DNA of 64,000 nt from Cyclaneusma minus. Taxonomy: Eukaryota; Ascomycota; Leotiomycetes; Marthamycetales; Marthamycetaceae. The stretch lies in NCBI GenBank assembly GCA_037179335.1, contig JAKZHN010000001.1, positions 310,001 to 374,000 of the forward strand, in the 5' to 3' direction. A model generated the notes under the pieces. The model was not told the DNA's origin. It did no database searches and worked only from the letters and a program-made list of their open reading frames with translations. The position numbers and the translations under genes are program-made. Shown piece by piece: positions 33,976 through 44,035 of the stretch; within the stretch, counting starts at the first letter, position 1, and each line of letters opens with the position of its first letter.

Positions 33976-35276
33976 GGTGTAGGCTGGTGGGAGAGAGAAA
34001 GATGATGAGAGGAGAGGAGAAAAAGCATACCCCGGGCGAGAAAGAAAGCCCCTGAATTTAATTAATTAGTGCGTGCGACGACATTACCTGGCTTTTAATG
34101 ACTGCATCGGAGCGATACCATAATAGCGGAGTTTATGCAGCCTCTGTGGGGGTTTTTTTTAGAAATCTCGAGGGATGAGAAGATTAATGAAATAAAATAA
34201 AGCTTAATTTTCGCTCGAAGGTTGAAAGTGGCAAGAATGTTCTTGTTATCATGATATTGTGTCGACTTTTCTGATTTTGATCAATCGAGTATGGAGGCTG
34301 GAGCTTTGATATCGATTTCCAGCACAGAGGAGGCAAGATATGAGATAGAGTAATGGGAAATTCAGCATCAGACATTGAATGGCCACTGGACTCACTACTA
34401 CCCGGTGGCTATGTTCTGTCTAGCAGAAATGTAATCAAATGGATTTGAATCTCGACTTTTTGTCGTAGCTAGGTAGGTACGAGAGAACAATATCCCGATG
34501 CTCTCATAATGGTCGAGATTGGCGGAATGATGATGGTGGTGAAAGAAAAAGTTCCGAACACGGCTTGAAAGTTGAACCTTCAATGATATTGATGAGGAAT
34601 ATTTCCAAGGATTGGGAATAGGAAATATTCGCAGTAATTTGGAGTATGCAGAGTAATTGAGAAAGAGGAATATTACAGGCGTATCTTCCGAAACTGGAAA
34701 TGTTGGGAGTGTTTTTAGATAGGTAGTTACTATTTGGGAGAATCCAGGGTAGCAGAGGACGTTTCGAGTGACTGGGAGAACCCTGATGGATTGATTTTAT
34801 TCCCAATCCATCCATGGTGGCATTTTATCTGTTGTCGCTACAAGTCGAAGGTTTTTACAATTACCGTTACCATAATAGCATATTTTTAATGTGCATTTGA
34901 AGCCTGATCATGAGTCAAAGCTCGTTGGGGATACTATCCGAGGACCGAGAATATGAGTTTTACAAAGCCGCAGAGCCGAAGTTGATGGGGAAAGGAATGC
35001 TGTTTAGGTACCAGCTATGGCATGCGGACGAGAAACCATCCCATCTTCCAATGGACTGTGTCGCATTTACGAAACGCACTTCGGCCCTCTAGCTTGAACA
35101 CGCCGCCAGATGAGAACGCCTCCACCCAGCAAACGTGACGGCGCAATAAAAGCCGCCGCGATCGCGCAACTCGGCCCCGAGCACAGGAATCTGTGTCAAG
35201 ACGGTAATGACGATGGGGGTGAGGATGACGGGGATATGGACTTCGAGATGGATGACGCTTAGAGGGACTGAGAAAC
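33976..35276. other. Intergenic with degenerate satellite/MITE-like sequence
   Basis: Around 34540-34570 (GGTGGTGAAAGAAAAAGTTCCGAACACGG) there is weak similarity to the MITE terminus. From about 34598 to 34790 there are degenerate GGAATATT/AGTAATTTGG units, so an eroded MITE is possible. At 35112-35267 a short plus-strand frame encodes about 51 residues ending in an acidic stretch; its reverse complement reads as a hydrophobic segment (IPVILTPIVITVLTQIPVLG). Neither can be assigned, and one may be a gene fragment. Confidence 0.4.
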
Positions 35277-35640
35277 TAACTACAAAGTAATTGGGAATAT
35301 TGAAAGTGACTGGGAATGTTCACAGTGACTGAGAGTGACTAGGAATGTCCAAAGTAATTGAAGAAATACAGAGTGATTGGGAATATCCAAAGTAGCTGGG
35401 AATATCGAGCTGAAGAGTGACCGAGTGACTAGGAGAATCCAGAGTAACTGGGAATATCGAGAGATTGGGAGAATTCAAACTTCAAAGTGACTTGGAATAT
35501 TTGGAGTGATTGAGAAAATACGAAGTAATCAGGGAAGTCCAGAGTGACTTGGGACATCCAGAGTGATTGAGAAAATACAAGGTGATTGGTAATATTCGAA
35601 GTAGACTAGCTGGCAATATTCAAAGTGATTGGGAAGAACC
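35277..35640. repeat. 19-bp tandem satellite array B
   Basis: About 18 degenerate units are present, such as GTAATTGGGAATATTGAAA, GTGACTGGGAATGTTCACA, GTGATTGGGAATATCCAAA and GTAACTGGGAATATCGAGA. The period is 19 bases, with a few shorter or longer spacers. The unit is the same as in array A and the MITE cores. No CAGTGGG termini or TA-flanked borders are visible. It lies on the 3' side of the APH-like gene. Confidence 0.8.
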
Positions 35641-36008
35641 TCGACGACTAAGAATGCTCTCAATAATCGTGAACCTCTCAATAACCTGGAATCTAGCGAG
35701 GTGGAAGCTGGAGAAGCACAGTCAAGTCATCGAATGCCAGATGATATTTGTAGTCAGAAAAATAACATACACAAGAGGTCGACAGCAAACGCGTATCAAT
35801 TCAGTAACGACGGCAATGCTAGCTTTATCCATAGACATCATGAAGATGCAAGGAATACAACGAAAAAACGCAACAGCTGCTCCAGCAGAGCTTTGCCCAC
35901 AGCAGAACAAAGCCAATAACTCAACGAATGCGGCCAGACAAGTCCAAACTGACCAAGGTGTCTTTCAGACATACTCCTCCTGCATCCTGCAGTATCGACG
36001 TTCCGTCT
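35641..36008. other. Intergenic, 3' flank of the APH-like gene
   Basis: The first 60 bases still resemble decayed satellite units (CTAAGAATGCTCTCAATAATCG). No gene is supported. Confidence 0.4.
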
Positions 36009-36070
36009 TCAGAACCACTTCGATGAGTTAGCACAATACTTTGTCATACGAAAGGACCTTTGATGACAGA

Positions 36071-38386
36071 TTAGAAATAGTGACTCACCGATGGATCCAT
36101 TATCTGTCTTGCAGCAACAATCTCAGGAGTCCCACCACAGCAGATCAGATCCACGACCGCAGGAGCAATACCCCTCGCCCGAGCCCTGGCCATCATCATA
36201 CTCCTGACCCTTTCCGCCCACTCCCAATTGAGCGCCTCGGCATGCTTATCACTGACCCCAATGATCTCGAGGTAGTCACTAGACATAACCTCACTGATCG
36301 GATAGAAGCCTGCGAATTGCCAGTTCAAGATCCCTACGACTTCAGCATTTCTGACTAAGATGTTCCGCCCATGGAAGTCGCCATGGCAGATACCGAACGG
36401 CTCGTTTTTGATTTCCGTCGCGAAGTGCGCAATCTCCCGTCTCTTGTCTTTGAGCTTCTCGAGGAACTGCTCTACAGTTATCCCCCTCTGCTCAAAGGGC
36501 TCCATGTCGATTTCCTCTTTCTTCGCGTTCTTGTAGAAACAGATCTCCTTGTCGTAGCAGGCAAGTACATACTCCCTGACGGTCTTGTACGGTCCCAAAT
36601 GGTAGCTGTTATAATCGCACATTCGCCAGCGATTCTTGTAAAGACGACATGCTTCGACGGGTGGAGCAATAGTCCTGCTAGTCGTCACACTGCAGATGAC
36701 CGGGGCTGTAACTTGCAACATCTCGACGAGGATGTCAGCAAGTTGCTTGCATACCTTCATTTTGTCTTGCTTGCTGTACGATTCGAATACGTTGCTGAGG
36801 GGTTCTCCGCGGACATATTCCTCGAGGATGTATGAGGTTCGCGGGTCCTCAGTCACGTTCCAGTGGTAAACGTATGGGATTGGGATATCTTCGAGATTGT
36901 TGTTCATGAATTTGCGGAAGGAGAATTCGTTTATGATTGCATGGGGGTGTGAAGCATCCCATAGGGGAAGGCGGATGACAAGAGCGTGAATACAGTCATG
37001 TTCTGACGCTCCTGGCGGTGCTGACAGTCCTGGCAGGGGAACCTTTAAGACCAAATACCAATCAGCTGACTGCGAGAAATGTGGAATGGATATCAGGGAG
37101 TTTTCGGGGTCTACACGTACCATGTACTTGAAACGGACCAGCCAAACTGTATATTGCGTGTTTCTTTCCAGAAACATGATGCTTGTGAAGAAATCCGGCG
37201 CTAGGGCCTCCAGCTCCGCAGAAGTAAATTCGGCGGGACAATAACTGTCGTATAAGTACTGCGGCGTAGGGGAGCGTGGGCGGTCCTTGGCAGATGCTGG
37301 AGTCGCAAGCTCGCCGGTGTCCTTGCGTATCAGACCGTACTTTGGGAACAGAGGTACGTCAGGACGAATTGGTGGAAAGGCGGGATTGGGTTGAGAAGAG
37401 ATACCCGGTAGACTCGAGTCGCCATCTGGAGTGCCTGTTTTGGCGGATGCCCTGGGACGCGGTTTCTGTCCTTTCAATGGCAGCTTTCGTGTATTAACCA
37501 GAGTCCTGGGATTGATAGGGGTCCAACAAGGGACTGGTGATGATTTCCTATCTGAGCTCAACTCAGGGGGTGGCTGCCTCTGCTCGGGCAAGTCTGCCTC
37601 CACAGAGGGCAGGCCTCTCTCCACAGAGGGGAGGAATTCTCTCTGTACAGAGGCTAGTTCTCTCTCCACAGAGGCCAGAGAACTCTCCACAGCGGAGAAT
37701 GCTGTCTCCACATCAGGCATGTCATCGTCAGAATCGTCAGATGACACGGGACTGGGAGACGCGGGCAAGTCCGCAGGAGGAGGTCTCTCATCTTCAGACG
37801 ACACGCTACTGGGAGACGGGGGCAAGTCCGCAGGAGGAGGTCTCTCTTCAGACGACACGGTACTGGGAGACGGGGGCAAGTCCGCACGAGGAGGTCTCTC
37901 ATCTTCAGACGCATGTTCAGACTCATCTTCAGATGCATCTTCAGACTCATGTTCCTCCTCAACCTCAGACCTATTTCTTGCTTTCTCGTTCTTCAGCCGT
38001 GCCAGTTCCCGCATGATAGGCGAGGGGAGAGTTGGAGACAGCAATGGTGGAAGTTCCGTAGGCGACAAAGACCTCGGAGGTGTCGAGACGTTGAGCGTTT
38101 GGACCGGCATCTGACCATCTTGAGGTTTACCAGCTTTGGGAGATTGGTGAGGGGTAGTTCGCTGCTCTTGCTCATCCCCATCTAGGGACATCCGATCCTG
38201 ATCTAGGGACACTTGCGAGAAGGAAGAACACATATCCTCTGATTCTTGATCCTGCGGCTCTCCGCTCGTGTCGCTCTGCGATGAGGACTGGTCCGTGGAC
38301 GCGGAGTCGCTTTTCTCACAAGCAGCATCCTCCTTGAGACGGATCTGATATACAAGATCATGGGCGATGTCATAAAGGCGATCCAT
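36071..38386 (-). CDS. APH/choline-kinase-like protein with long disordered, repeat-bearing N-terminus
   Basis: One exon of 771 residues. Residues 1-340 are disordered and acidic. They include about three tandem copies of a 19-20-residue unit (SSEDERPPPADLPPSPS, about 161-217) and short repeats of the SVERELASV type (about 232-266). The C-terminal half is an aminoglycoside-phosphotransferase-like kinase fold. The catalytic loop is HGDFHGRN (668-675, base Asp670), but the second metal-binding motif reads GILNWQF, with Asn688 where the family normally has Asp (IDW). Fungal members are mostly uncharacterised. Activity may be lost or altered here. The 3' end is uncertain: a GTGAGT donor at 36088, GCTAAC and an AAG acceptor at 36018 would remove 71 bases and end the protein at DPSWF with a stop at 36011-36009. 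Confidence 0.82.
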   Translation of the reverse strand: MDRLYDIAHDLVYQIRLKEDAACEKSDSASTDQSSSQSDTSGEPQDQESEDMCSSFSQVSLDQDRMSLDGDEQEQRTTPHQSPKAGKPQDGQMPVQTLNVSTPPRSLSPTELPPLLSPTLPSPIMRELARLKNEKARNRSEVEEEHESEDASEDESEHASEDERPPRADLPPSPSTVSSEERPPPADLPPSPSSVSSEDERPPPADLPASPSPVSSDDSDDDMPDVETAFSAVESSLASVERELASVQREFLPSVERGLPSVEADLPEQRQPPPELSSDRKSSPVPCWTPINPRTLVNTRKLPLKGQKPRPRASAKTGTPDGDSSLPGISSQPNPAFPPIRPDVPLFPKYGLIRKDTGELATPASAKDRPRSPTPQYLYDSYCPAEFTSAELEALAPDFFTSIMFLERNTQYTVWLVRFKYMVRVDPENSLISIPHFSQSADWYLVLKVPLPGLSAPPGASEHDCIHALVIRLPLWDASHPHAIINEFSFRKFMNNNLEDIPIPYVYHWNVTEDPRTSYILEEYVRGEPLSNVFESYSKQDKMKVCKQLADILVEMLQVTAPVICSVTTSRTIAPPVEACRLYKNRWRMCDYNSYHLGPYKTVREYVLACYDKEICFYKNAKKEEIDMEPFEQRGITVEQFLEKLKDKRREIAHFATEIKNEPFGICHGDFHGRNILVRNAEVVGILNWQFAGFYPISEVMSSDYLEIIGVSDKHAEALNWEWAERVRSMMMARARARGIAPAVVDLICCGGTPEIVAARQIMDPSVSHYF

Positions 38387-38754
38387 CGTTGCTTCTTAAA
38401 GATAGTAGACGTACTGTGTATAGATACTGGCGGAGGCCTGAGAAAATGATGATAATCCTCCGAAAGAGTTGGAGATGATGAGTGGGAGTGTACAGGTCTG
38501 TCTACAGCTTTGTAGCATAGCAACTTGCTCACCTCCGTGGTCGGGAAGGCACCGCTTGTTCAAGTCAACACCTGACCGAGGCACTCTGACAACACCAAGG
38601 AAAGAGCCATGAGATAATCGAGCAAGCCCACCTCACCCACCTTGATAACCACACTCGTCACCGAGCAAATTCCTGCCACATCTTGAATCGAAGACCGAGA
38701 TTTCTAAATACAAATAATAGAAACAAGTGAGAGGAAACGTAATGAATTGAAGCA
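38387..38754. other. Promoter side of the APH-like gene
   Basis: No gene, repeat or RNA feature was recognised between the APH-like start codon and satellite array C. Confidence 0.45.
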
Positions 38755-39075
38755 GTTCAAAAAATCAAGAGAATTCCAAGCGACTAGGACGAATCCAGGT
38801 ATTTCGGAAAACCCCGAGTAACTCGGAACAATACCAAGTCATCCAGAGAAATCCAAGTACTCAGGAGAACTCCAAGTACTTAGAAGAATTCCAAGTAACT
38901 CGGAACAACCCAAGCAACTCAAAGCAATCCAAGTAATTCAGAGATATCCAGATACTCGGGAGAAATGCAAGAAATTCGAACGAATCCAAGTAACTCGGAA
39001 GTATCCAAATACTTGGGAGAAATGCAGATACTTTAGAGAATCCAAGTAACTAGAAGTGATCCCAATAAGCAGAAG
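38755..39075. repeat. 19-bp tandem satellite array C, opposite strand sense
   Basis: About 16 degenerate units read GAGAATTCCAAGTAACTCG-like (for example GAACTCCAAGTACTTAG, GAATTCCAAGTAACTCGG and GTATCCAAATACTTGGG) with a 19-base period. CCAAGTA is the best conserved block, whereas array B keeps GGGAATAT better. No terminal inverted repeats are seen. The array lies upstream of the APH-like gene. Confidence 0.75.
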
Positions 39076-40073
39076 GTAAAAGAGGGACGATGAAGGTAAA
39101 CTCTCACCTGGCATCGCACCTTCTGTTCAAAAGAGGCAGAAGATGTTTGCACCGTCCCACGAGCAGTGGTGTTTGGCTCGGCAGCATCTCAAACACAGCG
39201 TCTTGTTTGCATGGAAGATGTCTACAGCAATCCACAAGCGGATTCTCTAGCTGAAAACTAGGAGAACAAAAACAACACAGATACTTAGGCTTTCCAGGAG
39301 GAAGATTTCAGCAGACTCTATGCACCGTCATCACCGTTGCGCGGGTATAGATATAAAGAGCATTCCTTGAGGCACGACTGCAAGCCATCAAATATGTTCC
39401 ATTCCCAGCCAGCACTCAGCTGCGGCATGATGTCGGAGGCGTGCATTGCAGATTGAATGCAGAACGTCAAGTGTGCAGCAGGCAGCCTCCAAGGACGAGC
39501 CTCGCCATGGATGTAGCACATCGTTGGTAAAGGGAGAACAGACGACGTTTGGACGAAGACACGCATTTCACAAAGCATGCCTTGCAAGTTGAAGCAGCTC
39601 GTCGGCGAATAGGCAAGTCTTGGATGTGGCAGAGGCCACGTCCGTGTTCCTGACTATGTCGGCCTCGGCAGAACATTAACCCTACTCGGCTGGACAGTGC
39701 GCGCGGCTGGTTGGTGGCCCGTGCCTTTCTCTCGAATTTTGCGGAATTGAAGCTCCCACGACTGCCATAACACACAAACCCACCTTGAACCACGGACTGC
39801 ACCACCCTCTCTTCTTGCGAGCCACTAATTGCCAGGCAACCGCTGGCCTTCTTTTCACACAAAGCCCTGCCCTATCTGACTTCTGTCACCTACACTGAAG
39901 AGCGCGACCACCGATCGAGGTGCTGCAACGAGACACCCACCGACCGCACTTTTCCACCAGCGCGTCTACGACGGCCGCTTCCCTTCGAGACACGTACCGC
40001 AACTGAAACCCCATCTTCTAACTGACTCCCATCTTCTGTCTGTGGCAAGTATACCCCACGCACAGTCGCAGAG
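39076..40073. other. Divergent intergenic region before the G3BP-like gene
   Basis: No gene is supported. The final 250 bases are C/A-rich with few G, which fits the 5' leader of the G3BP-like gene. Confidence 0.5.
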
Positions 40074-41802
40074 ATGGCCTCGACGAACGGCTCTTTTGCG
40101 CAGCAAGACCAGTACAAGGGTGCTCCAGAGCAGTACACTGCCACCGAGTCCAATGGCAACGGTGGCAACGGCGACCTGTCCAAGGACGAGGTTGGTTGGT
40201 ACTTTGTGGAGCAGTACTACACCACTTTGAGCCGCAGCCCCGAGAAGCTCCATGTACGTATTCATGAGCAAGCTTGTTTGCCTCAAGTCATACTGACAAC
40301 CTACAGCTCTTCTACAGCAAGCGCTCTCAGTTCGTCTCTGGCCTCGAGGGTGAAACCACCCTCACCTCTGTCGGTCGCCCTGTAAGTGAAGACATCCTCT
40401 CTCGAATTGTCGAGCCACAGCTGATGGGTATAGGCCATCCAACAACGCATCAAGGAGCTCGACTTCCAAGACTGCAAGGTGCGCGTTTCCAATGTCGACA
40501 CTCAGGAATCCCACGACAACATCGTCATCCAAGTCATTGGTGAGACTTCCAACAAGTCGGCCGACCTCCGCAAATTCGTTCAGACTTTCGTCCTTGCCAC
40601 TCAACCTAGCGGCTACTTCGTGTTGAACGACATCTTCCGATACATCATCGAAGAGGAAGATGAGCTCCCGGTCGAAGCCCCTCAGACCCAGGAGGAGCCG
40701 GCACAGGCACCCTCGACCGAGGAGGTTGAGGTGCCAACTGCTCCAGAGCCTGTGGAGCAGCCAAAGGCCGAGCTCAACGTGGATGTTGTGGACAAGAAGC
40801 TGGAGACTGAGGACACCACCCCCTCAGTGGTCAAGGATGAACCTGTGACCAACGGCGCCGCTGAGGAGTCCAACGCTGAGAATGCTGAGGAAGCCCCGGC
40901 TGCTGCCGTGTCTGAGGAGTCTGCCCCAACTCCCGAGGAGGTCGAGAAGAGCCTCGAGGAGGAAGCAGAAAAGGAGACCGAGAAGCCCCAGGACCCGGTT
41001 CCTACCCCGGCTGTCACTCGTATGAACTCTACGACTAAGCCCGCCGCCGCTCCAGTATCCGTCCCAGCTCAACCAACGGGCCCACCGAAGCCAATGAGCT
41101 GGGCCAGTCGAGCTGCTGCTGCTGTTGGCGTTCCCAAGCTCGCTGTCCCCGCTATTGTAGCCAAGACCGCCACTCCCCCGGCTCCATCTCAACCTCGTGC
41201 TGCTGCCCCCGCGGCTCCAGCTGCCCCCGCTGCTCCCGCTGCTGCAGCCAAGCCCGCTGAGCCAGAAGCTGACAAGGATGCCTGGCAAACCGCCGGCAGT
41301 GACAATGCCAAGCGTCAAAACCGACCTCAGTCCATTTCCAGCCCAGCCGACAAGGACTTGACCATGGGTTACGTGAGACATGTCACCGAAGCTGTCAAGG
41401 CTGAGGACTTGAAGGCAGCACTCAGCAAGTGGGGTGAACTCGTCTACTTCGATATCAACCGAAGCAAGGTATGGTGGTTTCCATTCCGCGAACTAAAGCG
41501 CCTACTGACATTTTGAATAGAACTGCGCCTTCGTTGAGTTCCCTACCCCTCTGGCCTACCAACAAGCTGCTGCCGCCAATCCTCACCACGTTGGAGGTGA
41601 GGCCATCATGGTCGAGCCCCGCCGTCCCAAAGCTGCAGCCTTCGGTGGAAGCGGTTACGTTCCTCGCGGGGGAGCCGCTGGCCGAGGTCGCGGAGGTTTC
41701 GACGGTCGTTCACCCAGCCAAGGTGGACGGGGTAACTTTGCCAACCGCGGACGGGGCGGTGCTCCTCGCGGTCGCGGTGCCAGTCAAGTCGCCGGCGCAT
41801 GA
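40074..41802 (+). CDS. G3BP-like RNA-binding protein (NTF2-like + RRM + RGG)
   Basis: Four exons (40074-40253, 40307-40381, 40434-41468, 41521-41802) encode 523 residues; all three introns are 52-53 bases and in phase 0. Residues of about 36-158 are an NTF2-like domain (VGWYFVEQYYTTL, then LFYSKRSQFV and FVQTFVLATQPSGYFVLNDIFRYI). An acidic, then Pro/Ala-rich linker follows. Residues of about 398-465 are an RRM: VRHVTEAVKAEDLKAALSKWGELVYF, with RNP1-like NCAFVEF right after the last intron. The tail has many RGG/GRG boxes. This is the layout of metazoan G3BP and fission-yeast Nxt3; budding-yeast Bre5 is related. These proteins act in stress granules and as cofactors of the Ubp3/USP10 deubiquitinase. 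That role is inferred from family layout. Confidence 0.93.
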
Positions 41803-44035
41803 GATTACCAAATCTATCGCAGCGGCTAAGTCTCGCGTCCCTTAACAACATCGCCCACCTGATCGCGCCACCCAGATCGTGTACCCTAATTCGCGCAACT
41901 TCTAATTCTCCTTGACTTTTCCGGCATTGCATTCGATCTCGCACGGCCAAGGAAAAGTTCTGCTTATATGCGTTGTCCCAGCATTGACTGGCTTATGGCT
42001 TACGAGCTTGCATTTCTACGAGGGTGTTTGGGGAATGCAAGCAATCTATGATCTCCCCTAAATATCCGACTTCCTGCCCGCACTTACGAAATTCCGTCTC
42101 TTTTTCTCTGGGATATCGGATCCCACTCTTCACCAGCTGCCCTTTCCATGTATTATTGCGCCGGCATGATGGGAGGATTTCACGACGAATTGAAGTAAAG
42201 CATGGCCGGAAACGGGATGGGGGGCTTGGGAAAAGTAGGGCATGGGTCTGTAACTCAACGGAGGGAGTTATGCTTCGATGATATAAGGCGCAGCGTTGGT
42301 AGTTAGTGGAAGAAGCACATACATACATCACTGGCTTGTCTTCCGCGTGATCTGCTAACGTGATCGCGTGCTCGCAGGGGTGATCTCGGACTCGCTTGCC
42401 CCAAAATCGCAGAAGGTGCCCAGAATAGCGCCGGCGGCAGTTGCACGCATTCCTAAGCAGAGCCACATGTTTCTCACGCACCTTTCCCATGGTGCCATTT
42501 TCCAACGCGCTGGGTGGGCGACAGGGCTACGAGAGATGCCTTTCCCGGCTTTGAGGGCTGGCTCTGATTCGCCCCTGGATTTCTCACCACACATGCACCT
42601 CATAAGAGCACCTTAAAGCTTGGCAAGTTAAAGTTTACCTATGTAAATAACGCTTATTGGCAGAGCCATACTTAGTATTGCTCTGAGTTTGTGGTCTCAG
42701 GTCTATATATTTTCATCTCGCAGCCGCAGCAGCCGCTATGTCAAGTCTAGATTTCTGCATTCTTTCCAATGTGCACGAAGCCCTTCTGCTTGTTCTTATG
42801 TACACGCATGCAAATTTCGGAATGGCCATAGTGGGTATGGAATATAGTTATTGGGGAAATGCACGAATCCGATGGTAGAAGCGCTAACGCAATGCGGAAG
42901 GAGGGAAGGAGATTTAGAAGGCTGAAGTTACGCTTCGGCTGATGGTTTCCAGATACATGTAGCTGATACCGACTGGCAGTTATCACGGATCAGACGAATG
43001 GTTGTTTGAAAAGAGACTGATACGCGATATAGTTTCGTCAGTGAGCCTAGATATGGCGTCTCAGGGGAATGCATAAAAAACTTCGATGTATGTAGCGGTA
43101 CCGAAGTGCTGGTACAACTCTACTTTATCTGCAGTTTGATAGCTCGGACCGCTGCTAGGCTGCTCTAGGGCCCTTCTCCATTCTGCTCCCCGCCGCCGGG
43201 GCTGAAGAGATGACAGCGGCAGCGGCGCCACACGCCCTACTCTAAGTACCTACTTCAACCTTCAACCTCCTGTCAAAGTCCAGCTATGTCGTTCCCTGTT
43301 TCCGACAGAACACTGCGACCCCATCCACATAGCAGCTGAGGGCTGAGGACCGGCCTGGAGATAATGCGACACTTGAAACTCGTGCAACTTGTTCCCGTTA
43401 TGTCACGCGAGCGAGATGGCAAAGGATGTAGGACGCACTGTTGCTTTCCTGATTCCCCGTCCTCCAGTTAGGTGAGTCGCGGAAATAAAAGTCTTCTTGT
43501 ACCACGACTTTATATACGTCCCAGCGGACAACTTGGTCGTGCCGTTTTCCCCTTTATTTCCCGTCGAGATTTCCCTGTTTCTTAGTCTTCGTCCGCTGCC
43601 CCCCCGCCCCCCCCCCGCTCGCGACCCTTCTTCTGCCGCTTCACGAAGGGGGGTCAGCCACGGTGCCGAAGATCCGGATGCGCTTCCATTATCTGCACTC
43701 GCAGGCAAGAGAAAGCTGGTCCAGCTCAATGTCGATTTATGTACATCTCTCGGACGGCCTTGCCAACCAGAGCCATGGCCTGCACGCCCGTAATGCTGCA
43801 TCCAAACGTGCCGTCTTGCATAGAAGCTTAACAGAGTCCCCGGAGCAGCAGTCCAGTCGCCTCACTCAGCCACGAGCCGTCCGTCTGGGGATCGTCCGAC
43901 CCCCAGAAGCCCTGTTCCCAATCCATCTGTCTGTTCATACTCCGGTACTTTATGACTTGCCTCATGTATGATATATTCCGCGCTCCACCCCAGCCCGGGC
44001 GCCCAGCTGCACGCTCCAGACTTTGCCAATTGCAC
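41803..44035. other. Intergenic, no gene seen
   Basis: This 2.2-kb gap holds no supported gene. A C-rich run (about 43598-43618, interrupted by G) lies in the presumed promoter of the PH-domain gene. No mobile element termini were recognised. Confidence 0.5.

Noticed and set aside
22626..34000. A biosynthetic or secondary-metabolite cluster around the transporters
   Set aside because: No backbone synthase or tailoring enzymes are present; neighbours are housekeeping genes (rRNA methyltransferase, K+ transporter).
37431..38114. 227-codon plus-strand frame over the APH-like gene
   Set aside because: It is the antisense reading of the repeat-rich N-terminus; Ser/Gly-rich composition mirrors the real gene.
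40824..41381. 185-codon minus-strand frame over the G3BP-like gene
   Set aside because: Antisense of the Ala/Pro-rich linker, giving a Gly/Ser/Trp-rich artefact.
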